Source: Uloborus plumipes (lineage: Eukaryota; Arthropoda; Arachnida; Araneae; Uloboridae). Taken from it: a DNA stretch of 64,000 nucleotides. The position numbers were made by a program, and so were the translations under genes. Below, piece by piece: positions 13,601 through 28,600 of the stretch. The stretch lies in the NCBI GenBank assembly GCA_038373865.1, contig JAXGGA010001665.1, positions 80,367-144,366 on the forward strand. The letters run 5' to 3'. Under the pieces are notes generated by a model. That model did not search any database. It was not told the origin of the DNA and saw nothing but the letters and a program-made list of their open reading frames with translations. Numbering within the stretch: the stretch's first letter is position 1; each line of letters starts with the position of its first letter.

Positions 13601-16600
13601 AGATAAACTGTAAGTATAACTATATAATGTCTTTTATCAAACTTGGAGGTTTAAATGATCCGTTACAGCTATTGAGGTAAAAAAGAAACAATCACCGAGA
13701 AAATATTTTTGCTATATTTGGATAAAAGGGAGCATAAGAACAGCATTTGTTTTATATCCTCCATTTCATTCAATACAAATAGAAATAATTTTTTTATTTC
13801 ATTGTGGTTTTGTTTTTAAGCGTTGATGAATTTTAGTGTATTTGCAGTTTTATAATGAAATGAATGAGTTTATTGTTGGCAAAGGGTAAAAGTAAGAAAA
13901 GAGAGGAGAGAAAAGCACACCGCATTGTTTATTTTCAATTTGAAGTTCAGTACAATAATTTACCTGGTATGTGTGTGGGTTTTTTCCCCCTCCATGTATT
14001 GACGTTTTGTAATGGTTAATTTCAGGATGCGTACCTGAAGAAAGATGGAGATGTTCGTTTGAAAAAACATCATTAAGGGAGAGCACCAGGCACAAACCTC
14101 AAACGATGCGAGAACTGCTAGCATCAATACCTGGGCTCAGTTTTAAGGTAAGAATTAAAACATCTTGTTCAGAAATGAAAAAAATGTCTCACACCTCATT
14201 TTAATCTCTTAATTAACGAGTGCGTGTGATAGTTATGTTTATGACAGTTTTTTTTTCTTATTGTTGTAACAGTAATTCAGTTTCATTTAGATATGATTCA
14301 AGCTATCTTCAGGAGTAAATTGAGGCAAAGAGTAATTGATCATCCAACTGAAAGAAAATGTGAATTTGTATTTAAATGATTATGTCGATGCTATGTGAAT
14401 ATGTGGTGCATCTTTATTATGCCTATAGATGCATTTTTCCTGATGTTATAATGAAGCTTTTGTAACTTTTGTATACCTAATTTTATTTTTGTAAGAAATG
14501 AAACTTAAGCAGCAATTAGGTTCAGCCTGTAGTTGGCGCATTTGTAGTTCCACCTCGGAACATGAAGCAGTATCTACTTATATTAAAAACTGAGTATCTT
14601 TCTAACTATCTTTCTTTCTATCTTTCTAACTATCTTTCTATGTCACGCTTCTTTCTCCTGAACGCCAATGACCTGAAAGTCGAATTAGGTACCGATAGAT
14701 AGGTAATTTTTCAGGCTTCATTAGTTTCAATTGATATAATTATACGATTTTAATTAGCGAAGATATCAATAAGTAGTCAAGTTTAAAGCGATTAAGCCTA
14801 ATAAATGATTAAATATGAAATCCATTCTTGCAAACCGTCGTTGCTATGAAACAGTATAATAACAATGATAATGAGAATTTTGAATGAAGGCTTAACTAAA
14901 TCAAACACGAAACTCATAAGCGGGCCACTTACGTAGAATTTTTATCGCTAGCTACTGGTAATATTTTGAAACATTTATTTGTTGAAGAGCCATCTACTTA
15001 TATTAAAAACTGAGTATCTATGTCTGCTTTTTTCCTTTGAGCGAGCTGAACTTACTGAAACTTTCCTCACCATCTTGAAGGCGTGAAGCATCTCAATAAT
15101 TCGAATAATTTTTTTATATAGGAAAAAAGTAAAGGCGTGAAGCGCCTGTAAGCGAGCCGCCTTGGCGGGGAGTACTTTCTTTAAAAAATTTTCTCACTAC
15201 TTTCAGGGCACGAAGTGCCCGTGCAACGCCGGGCCACGTGCGTGGTATGTCTTGAAATCGAATGAACATTAAATCGTATCAAATGATATAACTTCAGAAT
15301 GAGGTAAAAGTTAGAGAGGGGGGAACTTATGCATCAACATGCCGCAGGAAGCTAATCTAGCTGCCCTGGCAGCTAGTTAGTAATAAAAATTTAAATGTAG
15401 GCCTCATGATGGCACCTAGCTTAAATTTCTAGGCATTGAAACAAACAACCTAGTTGCTATTGCTAGTTCCATGAATTAAATAAATATATCCATATATTAT
15501 TTTTTTTGATTAAACACTGCTAATATGCACTGCTGTATGCTACACACTTCTGATTAGCATATTTGTAAAATTAAAAAAAAATTAACAATAGAATGATCAC
15601 ATTTGAAAATTACTTCTAAAAATTAGTTAGTAATGGATCTAAAACAAAAAGATTCAGGGTAAAAAAGCTCCTATGTGACCCAAAACTTTAAGCATCAAAT
15701 CTAGCACGTAGGGCCGAAAATGGGCATCAAATCAAAATTTTGGTCTTATAATGCAACTTAGCTTATCTCTAATACTAGTTTCAAGATCCTTTTACTTTGG
15801 CCAGAAAAAGTATCCGTATAAAAATAATAGCAATCAGTGAACTCGTCAAGAAATTTTGTTTAGCAGAGGTTTCCTGTTTTAGTTAGAAAACAAACTGATT
15901 ATTGCTAACAGAAAAAAAAATGTTTTTCCATAGCGTAAATAAGAGTTATGAATATGGAATGCAAAACAATCAATTTTTTTAAAGATTTTTTTTCTCTAGA
16001 AAAATTATGATTTTTATGATTCCTTTTGAATTCTACTTATTAAAATCTTGCAGATGTATTTAGGTGCTTTTTTTTTCTGGATAATTGAAAAGTCAGCCCA
16101 TTTGAACATATGTTTCCGATTGCTGCAAGTACTCAATAATATCAAATTTAAATCTATTTCTGTATTTAAGATCATTGGAATGAGATTTTGCAAAATATAG
16201 ATTCCATGTTGTATGTATTTTATGTTGTAAAAATCTGGCATTCATTTCATGTTTGTTTTTAAAAATTTTGTAAAAATCTGGCATTCATTTCATGTTTGTT
16301 TTTAAAAATTTATAGTTAACCATTATTATTACTTTCCTTTTTTAGCCTAGAAAACGATCAAATAGGAAGTTAAGTACAGGTAAAAAAGTCGTTAAATTAC
16401 TTTACTAATACTAACTTGAAACTCTGACTAAAATGTGTATTCATTTGCTTTGTGTTCCTTTTTTATCTTCTTTAGCGGCTCAAATTGCTCAAACCAAGAA
16501 AGGTTGCATTAACATAGAAACTCCAGATTCCATTCTTGTTAATACTAACTTAAGGGTAAGTACATTATTGGCTTTATCAGTCTCTATTCTTTTCCATCAA

Positions 16601-19600
16601 AGGTTAATTCACGGCGCATTTTTAATTTTATTTTATTTATTGTCGCCATGTTTGATCGAAGTTACATCAGAACTACTTATTTGGCTGTACTATACATTAT
16701 TTAGTCTTTTAATTGACTTTAAAACAAAAAAGAAAAATCTTGGAACAAGAATTAAAATTCCATTTAAATAAAAAAAATCTATAAAACAATTAAAACAGCT
16801 TTTGAAACTAAAATTACCTGCCAAATAATAAAGGAAGCTATTAAATAACATAAAAAAATCCCTATGGATGATTAGTCAAATCAACTTGAAATGTTACAGT
16901 AACAAGTAAATAGTCAGTAAAATAAGCATATCAAGTCTTAGGACCAACATCAAATTTTTTTATTAAAATGAAAAACTAAAAAAGAGGAGTAAAAAGGCAA
17001 CAATGTAAACATAAGTTTTCATTTTTCGGCAAAGTTGCGAAGCCCAGTAATATGTATCTATAATGGAAGAGTGCCTCAGAATATTATTTAATAAATGAGC
17101 TTTTGTTAGTCAGATCATAATATTTAATATTCATTTTGTTGATAATCAACTTTTAATTTTCTTTGTAGGCTTTGCTTAATAAACATACCTTTGCATCGTT
17201 ACCTCCGGTATATCAATATCGTTTAGTTCAACTTCTACCTCAGGCCGACAGAATAATCGGCCCCGATTACTCGGTCAGGCTGTCAGCAACTGCTCTGAAT
17301 AACGAATTTTTTGCGAGAGCCTGCCAAGAGTGGAAAAGGAGATTACAGGAGGGGGAATTCACCCCCGAAAACCAAATGAAGCTCAAAGGCGAAGCGGAAA
17401 GAGACCACGGGAAACTGGATCCTTGGAAGGTATGAAACACTGGCATTTATAACTTAATGCTCCATCTTTCATTTTTAATACACTTTTATTAGTTTTATAT
17501 GTGGGTTTGTTTGTTTGTACATATGTAACTCTGAATAAAATATAAATTCACATTCTTTACAAATATAAAGTAATATATTTAATGCTATTATTAATACTGA
17601 AGGCTAAACTATATTACATGTTGATGTATTATCAGTGTTTCAGTTGTTTGTATGTAATTCTAGGTAAAAGATAAAATTCACACTTATTACAAATATAAAA
17701 GTAATATATTTAAGACTACAGTCGACGCTCGATATAACGACCATCTCCGTCCCCCAGAAAATGGTCTTTGTAACGAGTGGTCGCTGTAAGAGGTAGAAAA
17801 TAGAGTATGTTGGGATGAAGTTGGGTTTTTCCCACCAGTCGTTATATTGGATAGTCTTTATAACGAGTGGTCGTTATAACGAGCGTCGACTGTATTATTA
17901 ACACTAAAGGCTAAACTATATTACATGTTGATGTATTATAAGTGCATGAAAACTTAGAGCGGATATTCAATAGTTATGAAAATCAAAGGGAAATCGGAGT
18001 ATTGTGTGTGAAATATTTTGATAAACTCTAAAAGCGTATTTTTTAATATTTTTAAACTAATTTGAAGATTATTCTTTCTCAATTTTTCATTAATACAACT
18101 AGCAATAGTCTCTGGGCCATAATAGGCTAGTCCTAGGCAATTTATAATTCATCAATGGCCTTCTAAAAGCTATCGACTCCCTTGCTCTCGTTACAGCTTC
18201 TTTCTGCAAGCTGCTCTAGGTGCCTATAACCCTACTAAAGTAGTAAGTTTTCCTAATCTCCAGGTTAGCCTGAGAGTGTTAGCCTCAGAATTGCAGTTAC
18301 GCCCATTTATGGTGAAGTCGAAGCCTTGTTATAGCTATAATTTTGTGATATGAAAAGTTAATGAGAAATACTTCATGAGCTGGTAAAAGATGGTGAACCT
18401 TAAACTCTTCTTTGAAAAAAATAAACAACTTCAGATACTTACTTTTGATTTACTCAGAATTGAAAAAGCTTAGCTGTGTTTGGGTACAATGTTATGGCAT
18501 CGTTTAATGCTTTGTTTACCTCATTATTAGTTGAAAAATCTATTTCAAGTATTTTTTAATTACTCACCAGGATATTTGACCAAGGTCCCGTTTTTGGAAT
18601 TTTGTGAAAAATAGTTTGGAATTTTGTGAGAACTAATTCGTAATTTTGTGAAAAATAGTTACGGCAAGAAATATTCCTTATCGCTCTTTAATCGCGGAAG
18701 AGTCCGTTTGCGAGTGTGGGATTTTTGTGAAAGATCCATTTTTGGAGGGACTGAATTTTGTGAATGGTCCCTTTTTGAGTGTCTGAATTTTGTGAAGGGT
18801 CCTTTAACGGACCTAATTTTTCTCTAGATTGACACCTGTTACTATGTAAGAGCAAATTAAAGGATATAAGTGGGCTTACCACTTTACAATAAGAGGACTT
18901 TCTTTTCTCTACTTAAACTACTTTAAAAACAATGTAATATAGTTTTTTGTGTTAGTAATAAAAATACTTAAGAACATTCCTCTTTTTATGTATACAATAT
19001 GTTATTCTATGAATGTTCAAGATTTTGTCTAGTTGTACCAAATGATATAGCAGAGTTTTTAAAGATTTGTTTTGAATTCCTAATTTTATTTTTCAGATTG
19101 ATAATTTTGAACCTGTCTGGGGCCATACGTAAGTATTTTTTCCTTTTTTTCCCCATTCTTTTATCTGCTCAATTTATTTTGAGTATTAATATAACGATTT
19201 ATTTTTCATTGAAAAAGTACTTTCTTTTGTAACTCCTTTTTACTGATTGGTTATTATTGATGAAAATGAAAATAACTAAATTGAAGACTTTAGAAATTTC
19301 TGTGAGAGTTAACATACTTTATAAATTGCTGTAACTAGAAAATAATGATTGGGGTGACGTTTCACTTTTCATAGAATAGCTGTCTTGGTTGACACATTTT
19401 TGTTAAGCCCAATAGGTCAGTTCAGATAACTTATGTCAGCTTTAATTTGAAAAGTTCACCTTTATTATACTCGGATACTTTAAAATAGGCGTATCAATTA
19501 TAGAAATATTTGCATCGTCTCCGTGGAAACTGCATGAAAGACAACAGTTTCACTCTTTTTTTTATACACTGCTGTTGGGGCATGTCATTTATTTTATGTT

Positions 19601-22600
19601 TGTCGAATTATGCTTACGCTTTTATTTATGTCCTCGTATCTCCGTTATTTCTAAACGTTTTCTAACAAATCTAGCGTTAAATAGTTTGTTTGAGCAAGAC
19701 ATGCCGTCATGAGTATCCGTAAAACGTTGATTGACTAATAGTTTACGCACAAAACAATTTTAATCGTTTGCATTTAACCATTGTTGCAAAAGCCAAGTGG
19801 GGAAAAAGTCCGCAGTGCCGTAATTATGACAACCATAAGAGAAAAGTGCGGAGAGTGGAAAATTAATATTTCTTTCATCCGCTTCTTCTTATTACACAGG
19901 GTGTAGTATTCTGCCATGCTATGTACGAAAGTGGTATCTGCAATCTAGCACTAACTGAGATATTGCTTTTTAAAGTTTAATGGCTCCATGTATTTGATTC
20001 AGGTGGTACTTTTTCAGAATTTTTCAAAAAATATTTCTCGTTCTCAAATGATCATAGAGGATTGTATTAAGGTAAAAGTTTAAAAGTTACAACAAACCAT
20101 CTGGTGACAATAGCTGAATTTTGCTTAAAAGTGCAAATGTGATTTTTGTGCTTAGCATGGCAGTGCTGTAAAGAGGTGTCTTTAAACCAGTTTATGTTAT
20201 TTTTTCAAAAATAAATAAAAAGTTTCTGGTTGCGGCGATTTCTCGTATTTGCTTCCCAGAACTTCAGATATATATTCTGAAAGTTTTGCAAAGCCACTTT
20301 AGTTCTAGTGTTCCGTCGCCCAAAAGCTTTCATAATGTAAAACTGATTTGACACAAATGCGTATTATTAACATCAAAATTAATATTGATGGCATAGTGTT
20401 ACACTATAAATACTTTTGAAAAAGGACACATTAGGTCAGATTTATAGAAATTAAATTATACTGCTCTTATGTATTAATAATTGCAGTAAAAAAAAATTGA
20501 ACCTAAAATCTGTTCATTGGATGCATATTTTTAAAACTACAACCGCTTTTTTGCACAGTGCCTTAAGATAGCCTCTTTTGTTTCATTTGAAAACAAATCC
20601 TGAATGCAGTGGCTAGTAATAAAAAAGTAGGAACCAATTTAAAAGAATTCTCAGGCTACTAACTGAACATATAACTTTTAGGTTGAGTAATTTGAAAATT
20701 TGAATCGATAAAAATGGTCAAGTGTAGAAAATCTCTAGGGATGAAATTAATGTAATTAACAAAGACCTGCAACTTGAAGAGGAAATTTTTGACTCCTTGA
20801 TTACCAACAGATATGCAAGTCCCACTCATAAACATAAACCCTGCCTTTCACCTGTAGTTACCTAAATGGAATTAAAAAAATAATAGCTGTATGCTGACAT
20901 AGTCTTTTTCACTATTATTTATGCATTCAGTGTTGATTTTCCTTTTGATAAGTCAGCTATGATTAATACTTTTTCCAACTGAACATTAGATTGCTCTTAA
21001 TAAAATTTATTTGTTTATTTGCGAAGTTAACTGCCTAAAAAACTGAAAGAAAATGTTACCATTGGTAAACAGTACGTAAAAGAATTGGGTGTGCTCTTAT
21101 TTACAGCATTTTGCTTACAGAAACATTTAGAAGACAGAAGAAAAATTCATTTATCCTATTTAAAGTATGACAAAAATTAACATTCTTTCTTTATTTTTAT
21201 TTTGAAAATAATTTCCCAAAATACTTTCTTCCACAAGATTGCCATTTTTAACTTTATCTCTTTTTTTTTTTTTTCGAGGATTGACTTGTCTTTTAGAACA
21301 ATTGAGAGTACTTCATGAGTGCACCAATTAGTAAATAATTGATTTTAAAAATAATCTGCCCGTGAAATAGACATTGAAAGAGATTTCAATGTTGATTTTA
21401 CTTCAAAAAAAAAAAAACAAAATTGATGTTACTAAAATAATAAGATACGCCTTTGTTATAGCTAACAAATGGAATGTTCTCATTTGATGCTATTAGGTAA
21501 ACTTCGTGCTACATGTTATACAAATAAAATGTGTATTCAAGTAATTATTTATCTATAATGTTCAAGCTATAAACTGAACTGCAAAAAAAAAAAAAAAAAA
21601 AAAAAAAAAACAAGAAAAAAAAAACTGACACTTTATACTTGGAAAAAACCCATTAAAAACTTTGATTGGGAATTTTTTTTTTTTTTTTTTCATTTTACTT
21701 TTTTCCCTTATGTTGCTGTGTCTCTTTTCCCTTATGTGTGTATATTAGGGTGGGGTGAAAAATAAAAAGTTTTTCAGATCAATTTCTAATAGTTGCCAAA
21801 AGTTGTCTTTGGTGATAGTTAGCTTTTGTGCAAAATTTGAGAAAAATCGGTTAATATCTTCAGGGGGCGCTGCGATCGCAAAGTTTTACCATAGCTTTGT
21901 TATGGATTTTATGGTTAAAATATCAAAAAGAATGCCTTTAGCTAGTCTCTTTGCGTTTTTTTTTACTCAAAAGATGTTTTCATGCATTAAAAGCATATGA
22001 AATGACTCACAAACATTATTTTATATGATATATTTATATTTAAAAAAAAAACACTTTTTTTCACGTTTTTGTTTCTTTTTAAATGCTTGAAATATAAATA
22101 TATCATATAAAATAATTTTTTGTGAGTTATTTCATATGCTTTGAATGCATGAATATATCTTATGAGTAAAAAAAATGCAATGAGATTAGCTAACGGCATT
22201 GTTTTTCATATTTTAACCATAAAATCCCGATAAAAGCTATGATAAAACTTTGCGATCGCAGCGCCCCCTGAAGATATTCACCGATTTTTCTCAAATTTTG
22301 CACAAAAGCTAACTATCACCAGACAACTTTTGGCAACTATTAGAAGTTGATCTGAAAAACTTTTTATTTTTCGCCCCAACCTAGTGTATATATGTGAGGA
22401 ATTTTTGTGTATTTCCCTAAAGTTCCAGTCTCTCTTGGAGGACTTTTTTCATAAAGTCGACAGGAAAAAATTCCTTGAGATAGTGTTGGATGGAAATGGT
22501 TGTTCACAAAAGTTTCAGTTTTTGTCTGTTGATCAGTTGCAAAATTTTATTATTGAACATGAACTTTTACAAAAATAAAACTTGTGTCAAAGTAGAAATG

Positions 22601-25600
22601 AATAAATTAATTGAATCTGTTTACTGTTCTTAACCTTTAGGAGCCGGGCGGTACACATGCTGTACCGGAAGTCTTTTTTTTTTAGAGGACGGGGTCGAGA
22701 TTTTCACTCGAACCCTTTGGAGCCGGGGATTTTTTCAAGGTTTCATATGTCGGGTACGACAGTTTATACCTTCTCTTTTCAATGGAAAAGAAATCTGTGG
22801 TTCAACTGTCGTACCACCTGGGTCGAAAGGAAAATTTCTAAAAAACAGCCCGGATCCAAAAGGTTAATGTGTACAGGCTTTAGTATGTGCACAATAATGC
22901 ATATGAAATAAGTTTGTATTTGTGTGTATATGTATGTATTGTACATTTTTCAGTGCTCTCTCTGACATAGCAGACCAATCGAAATCCACGCCGTTTTCTC
23001 TAAACTCCCAACTGAAAACTTCTCTTAACAACCAAAATAAGCATGTGCCAACCATAAAAATCAAGCCAGTGGTTAGGAAGAGTAGGCTAAGTTCAGCGAT
23101 TTCGAAACACCGCAACTCACCTCATCATGATGTAAGTTTTTTTCTTTTGTTTGATATACTGAAACAAAAGTGTCATGAAACTTAAGTTATGTAAATATTT
23201 TGGATTAAAGTGCTGGTTTTAAAGTAAAAGGCACACAAAAAGTTGTCATTTGGTTTTTAAATTTGCTAATATTTTTACTGTCATAGTTCTCAAGAAACAA
23301 ATTTATATGTGCAAACTTGATGATCTGTTATAAAATGTTATTGTATGCTAGCATTCTAGAATATGTTTCTCTAAAGGCGACGAAATTGTAAAAACTTTCC
23401 ATGGTTTGGACGGGCTTTCAAAATCTTCTTCATATAATTATTGGGAAAAGGGTTTGTGGCAGTTAGTTAGAAATATGCATAATACTTATAGAATGAAGGT
23501 TCAGATATTGGCATAGGGGTAAACAGTATGGGGGATGGCAAAAATGTCAGTTGTGACAGTCCTACAGATAAGTAACTGTATGGGTTTTAGTTTTTATTCA
23601 AAAAATTTAATACTCACTTCTTAATTTCTATGGATTTTTCCACAATCACATAAAATGCTGAATGTTTTCTTTAAGAAAAATGTTTTAGTATTCAATCATG
23701 AAAGTTTTTAGTGACGAGTTAAGACATTTTTGTTAAGTCTTAGTCAAAGCTCGCATTTTATTATGCGTGAAATTTTTACGAACAAATGTTTGTTTTAGCC
23801 GTGATTTCTTATCAACCGGGGTTGTATTAAGAAGTTCTACTTCATTCATAATTTCTTGTGTGTATTTTAGGTATTTTACATGGCATATTTTAATTAATTT
23901 GGTGATTTTTTTTAGTGCATATTAAGTAGGTTCTAGTTCTGGTTTTTTTTTTTTTTTTTTTAAGTTTTAAATTTTAAAAATATTGAGTTTCCTATTATTA
24001 TGAGACAGCTGTGTAAAAGTTTATTACATTATTGTCATCTATTTTATAATGTTTCAAATTCTTCACTTGATTTTTGGAAGTAGTTAATATTAAGTTATTG
24101 TTTAACCATACTGCTGTATTTGTGAGCATTCCGTGAGTGCATGAGTTTTTTTCCTTCGATCACAAATAATTATGTGTAATCAAAGATTGATTACGAAAAT
24201 AACGAGAAAGAAGCATTCACAAATCATTTAAAGGTTATTAGTGATACAATTATGTGATTTTAACACCGTTGAATCTTTATACATGTAATTTGTAGTAACT
24301 GTATCAAATGTGGCTTACCTTTTTATTTTTACGTCTTTCTTTTAGAATATTCATTTTATTTCTGCTTCTTCCTTAGTTGAATTTATTTTCATGTTTCCCT
24401 ACTTTTTTGATTTTTTAAAATTTTGTTTCAACCCCCCCCCCCTCCGACACCCTCAGTGTTAAGTTACTGATGTAGCTATAAAATGCAAGTTTATGGTTAT
24501 ATTTATTATTCATTTATCGTGTGTTACAAACCCCAGTCAATTAATTATTCAATTGGCAATTCTTTTCATCATTATGTGTTCATATTTACTTGTTTCTGTT
24601 GCTAAACTTTGATCATTCAATTCCAGTCACCGTCTCACTCGGATGAAAACCATCTGTCTGTGGATTCACCCCTCTACAACGAAACCTCGGACATGGACAC
24701 CTCGATGCCAGGAGACATCCACGACGATCTGTTCGGTCCTCCCAACAAGAAACTGAAAGGACCGGATGTGGCTTCGTCAAACTCTTCAGAGTCTCAAGGT
24801 AAATTTTTGGTTCAGTATTATTATTAGTCAACTCTCTGTTTCTTTTTTGGAAAATATTTTCCTTTTTAATTAATGCATTTGGCGATGATGCAGTCGAGGA
24901 CGTAGCTAGGGGGGTGCAGATGCACCCCCTAGATCAGAGCCAATGGGAGGTCACTGTGACCTCTCATTTATTTTATTTTTTTGACAAACGATTTTGTCCC
25001 CTTTCATGCTTTTCATTGTAACATGCTGGTGCAAAACTATAAAAAACTACTGTTTTGATCTTTTAGAAATATTTTATACCATCCATTGGTTTAAGGTGTG
25101 CATGACTAAATAAAGCATATTTTCTTTAAGTTCATAATTTCTTCCTTTTTTTGTGCAAATAGAATTTCAAGCACTTTTTTCTCTGTCTTTCTTGCTTTTT
25201 TCTTTCTGTTTTCATTGAAAAATTTGGCTTTTATGCTAATTTGTGGGAACTTTACATAAACTGTGTTATTATATCTAGTATTGATTACTTTTCAAAACAT
25301 GATAGTAAGCTTGCCTGTTTTTGAGGAGAAAATTTTTAACTTACTGAATGAAACTCAGAACGTTACTGAATGATTAAAAAAAAAATAAATAAAATACAAG
25401 AATGCATACTTATCTATGTCTACCAAAAAAGACGTAAGGCATCACGAAAATAAATTAATTAATGAAAAAAAAATAAGTAAAATAAAGAAGTTCAGCCTTG
25501 CAATACTGTCTCACTGTTTTCAAATTTTATCAGCCAATTTGTATCGGATAAGAACTTTTTGGGAGGTCACAGTGACCTCCTATTGGGGTGCCACTGCTTG

Positions 25601-28600
25601 CACCCCCCTAACGTGAGTCCTGGCTACGCCCTTGGATGCAGTTAGATGCGGTTCATATGAAGTCATTTTTTTTTTCAACGTTTAGTTGTCCCTCGCTACT
25701 TTGCACTTGGACTTTCACGGCTTCACTACAATTCTTTTTTTGCCAAGTTTTAGTCATTAGCATTTTTTTTTTAACTTGGTGTAAATTTTTCCCGCAAAAC
25801 AGTGGCAAAATACTGTTTTTAAGTAAGTTAAGCTCTTTTGTGGGGCTGTCGTAACATTAGTTGGGCGGAAGTGTTTTAAATCACGGAGTAGTGTGGGGAA
25901 TAACTACCTGATTTTAACTGATAAACAATAAATATGTATATTGTTCTTTCATTGCTGAAGATAAATGCACCTGTAAATGGTCTTTTTCTCTGTGCTTGCT
26001 TTTTTTTTTTTTTTTTTTGAATAGCTCGTAATACCTTAGTCCCATTTATTTCATCATAAAACAAATTGTGCTGTTTTCATAGATTAATTTTAATGTGTAA
26101 GAGCTGTATGTGTGTGTTGCTCATTACCCAATCATTAACAAAATGATATACATCTACTATTTCATCAAAACATCTGATCTGATAAAGAAATTTTTTTGAC
26201 TATAAACACTTTCCATTCTCTATGTGTTTGTCAAAATCAATTCCCTTTTTATTTACTTCTTTTGCGATAATTGCATAGATGAATATAAAAATCCTAAGAA
26301 AGCAATAAATTTCATACTTACTCCAGAGAAGCCTTGGTTCAAAATTTTCATTATGATCAACTATTAATATTGTTATTGCAAGGCAACAAATTTTTGCAAC
26401 AATGGACTGAAAATTTAATCATTTAATAGGGAAACTATAAAATTTACTGTTTTCAAAAAACTTTTTAAAACTAAGGTTTTTTGGAAATAAATTATAGCCT
26501 ATCCTGATTCCTGTTAATGTAGCTATCTACGGTGAAAAAATGGTTAAAATCGGTCCAGTAGTTTTGAAGATTACCCCAGACATACATATATATAAAAGTA
26601 GTCATTTATATATATAGATCACTTTTTAAATTTGTAACAAGTATGTAAATCGTTTTCATGTATTTTTCTTCACTTTTTAGAGTCCTCTGAAGAATCTCTC
26701 CAAACAATCACGCAGCACTCTCCCTGCTTGTCTCGATCTTCTTCGCCTGTCATGTCCTCCCCTTCACCAACAAATTCTATGGATGAAGCAGAGTCTATGA
26801 AAAAGGTATCTTGTAATAGAATTTCTTTGAAAGATCTGTTTTTTCACGAACTTTCGAAAAGGCTGTAGAAAGAAGTCTTTTTAAAATCCTATAATTTTTT
26901 TCATCTAAATGTGTTTAATTTTATTGAAAAAGTTTTGGTAATACTTGAAATTTCTTATTTCGTTGGAACATGAAACTCAAAAATAAATGCCCAATCAAGT
27001 GATGGGTATTTCAGCTCAACTCAAAAAGTCAGTTAAAATTAAAGTCATGATCTAGCACTTTTACAACTTTTGTTGTAGAATGTGTAACTCATTTTTGAAA
27101 TCTTTTTTATCTGGCTAATCTTTTTTAGATGTGAATCTTGTCTAAAATGTACATAATTTTCTCTTTGAAATGTTTTCGAAAATGCCTTGTTATCCGTTAG
27201 AGAACTCTTCCTTAGTATCTAAGCGGGGCAGTCAAAAGGGCTTTTTCCTATCAGCATGTATTAAGAAGGACAGTTAAGTCCAGAGTTAGGTAAGATGAGA
27301 AACTTTCTTGAAAGACGAATTCTTGGTTGAGAACTTTCCGCAAATAATTGTTTTTCCTAAATCGTTCTTGAATGAAACATTAAATTTGTTCAGATATGTG
27401 AGGATAGTGGTACTCTTTTCGTTGGAGAATATTTTTTACAATTATTTGTGGAAGCTATTTCTACTTATAATCTTTTTAAGGGAGGAAAATTTCCTAACTG
27501 CTTTGAAATAAAATTTGAGTTATTGAACAATTGGACTCAACTAAATTTTCTCCGTTTGAAAACATGTAGCATCCCTTCAGTTCTATAAGAGCAAACTATA
27601 CAGGGTGTCCACTCCTATCGTGGCCCAATAGCTAATTTCTAAACTGTTAGAGATAAGCATATAGTTTATTTAGGAAAAAATCTCTAAATTACGAAAGGAA
27701 TCTGGGCTACGAAATGTTTTTCAAAAAAATCAAATTTTGAAAGAGTTACGAAATTTTAATTTTTATACAGCTCCCCAGTCGTATTAATCGTGTTTAGTAA
27801 AACATTCTTGACACTGTAACGTTTAAAACTAAAAAAAAATCACTGTTCTACCACAAAAATTGACCGAGTTATGAAGTTTTGAAAAATCAAGATTTTGAAG
27901 GATTTTGCATACGGTCCCTTAAGCGATCTCACAATGACGTCATGAAATAATACAAAATCTTGATTTTTCAAAACATCATAACTCGGTCAATTTTTGTCGT
28001 AGAAAATTCCTTTCGTAATTTAGAGATTTTTTCCTAAATAAACTATATGCTTATCTCTAATGGTTTAGAAATTAGCTATTGGGCTACGATAGGAGTGAAC
28101 ACCCTGTATTTTGCTTATCAAACTTTGTTCTCATCATAGTTCCATTATAGGTAACTTTTCTACAGTGCATTGCATATGTCTAATTTGAGCGAAACAGTTT
28201 GTTAAAATATTTGATTTTTTTTTTTAAATTTTTTTAAAGAAAAGATAAAGTAGTGTTAGAGCTGAAAAATTGAATGTAATATATTTAGTATTTTAATTTG
28301 TCTACTGTTTTATTTTCAGCCCTCTACCACAGTGTCCTCTGTGGTTCCAATTTCTCTTTCTATTACCGTGGTTCAAACAACTGTAAGTAATCAATTTTTA
28401 ATCCAACTTTTGAAACTTTTTTTTTTCTTTTTTTGCATGAGTTAAACAGTGCATCCAAAAACTCTTGATTTTAATGTTAAACCTATGCAAGGGCAAACTA
28501 ATGAGAGGTCATAAGAACACAGAAAAAATTCCTAATTCAGCAAATTTTGTCCAATGACGCAGTATTAACCTTTTGGAACCGTGCTGTTTTTTAGAAATTT

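Noticed and set aside
21755..22199. Repeated small frames containing [16 protein letters not shown]
   Set aside because: They fall inside the foldback MITE and occur in both arms and both copies; there is no transposase similarity.
24948..24962. Palindrome considered as an ecdysone response element
   Set aside because: EcR/USP sites usually have a 1-bp spacer between half-sites; here the spacer is 3 bp.
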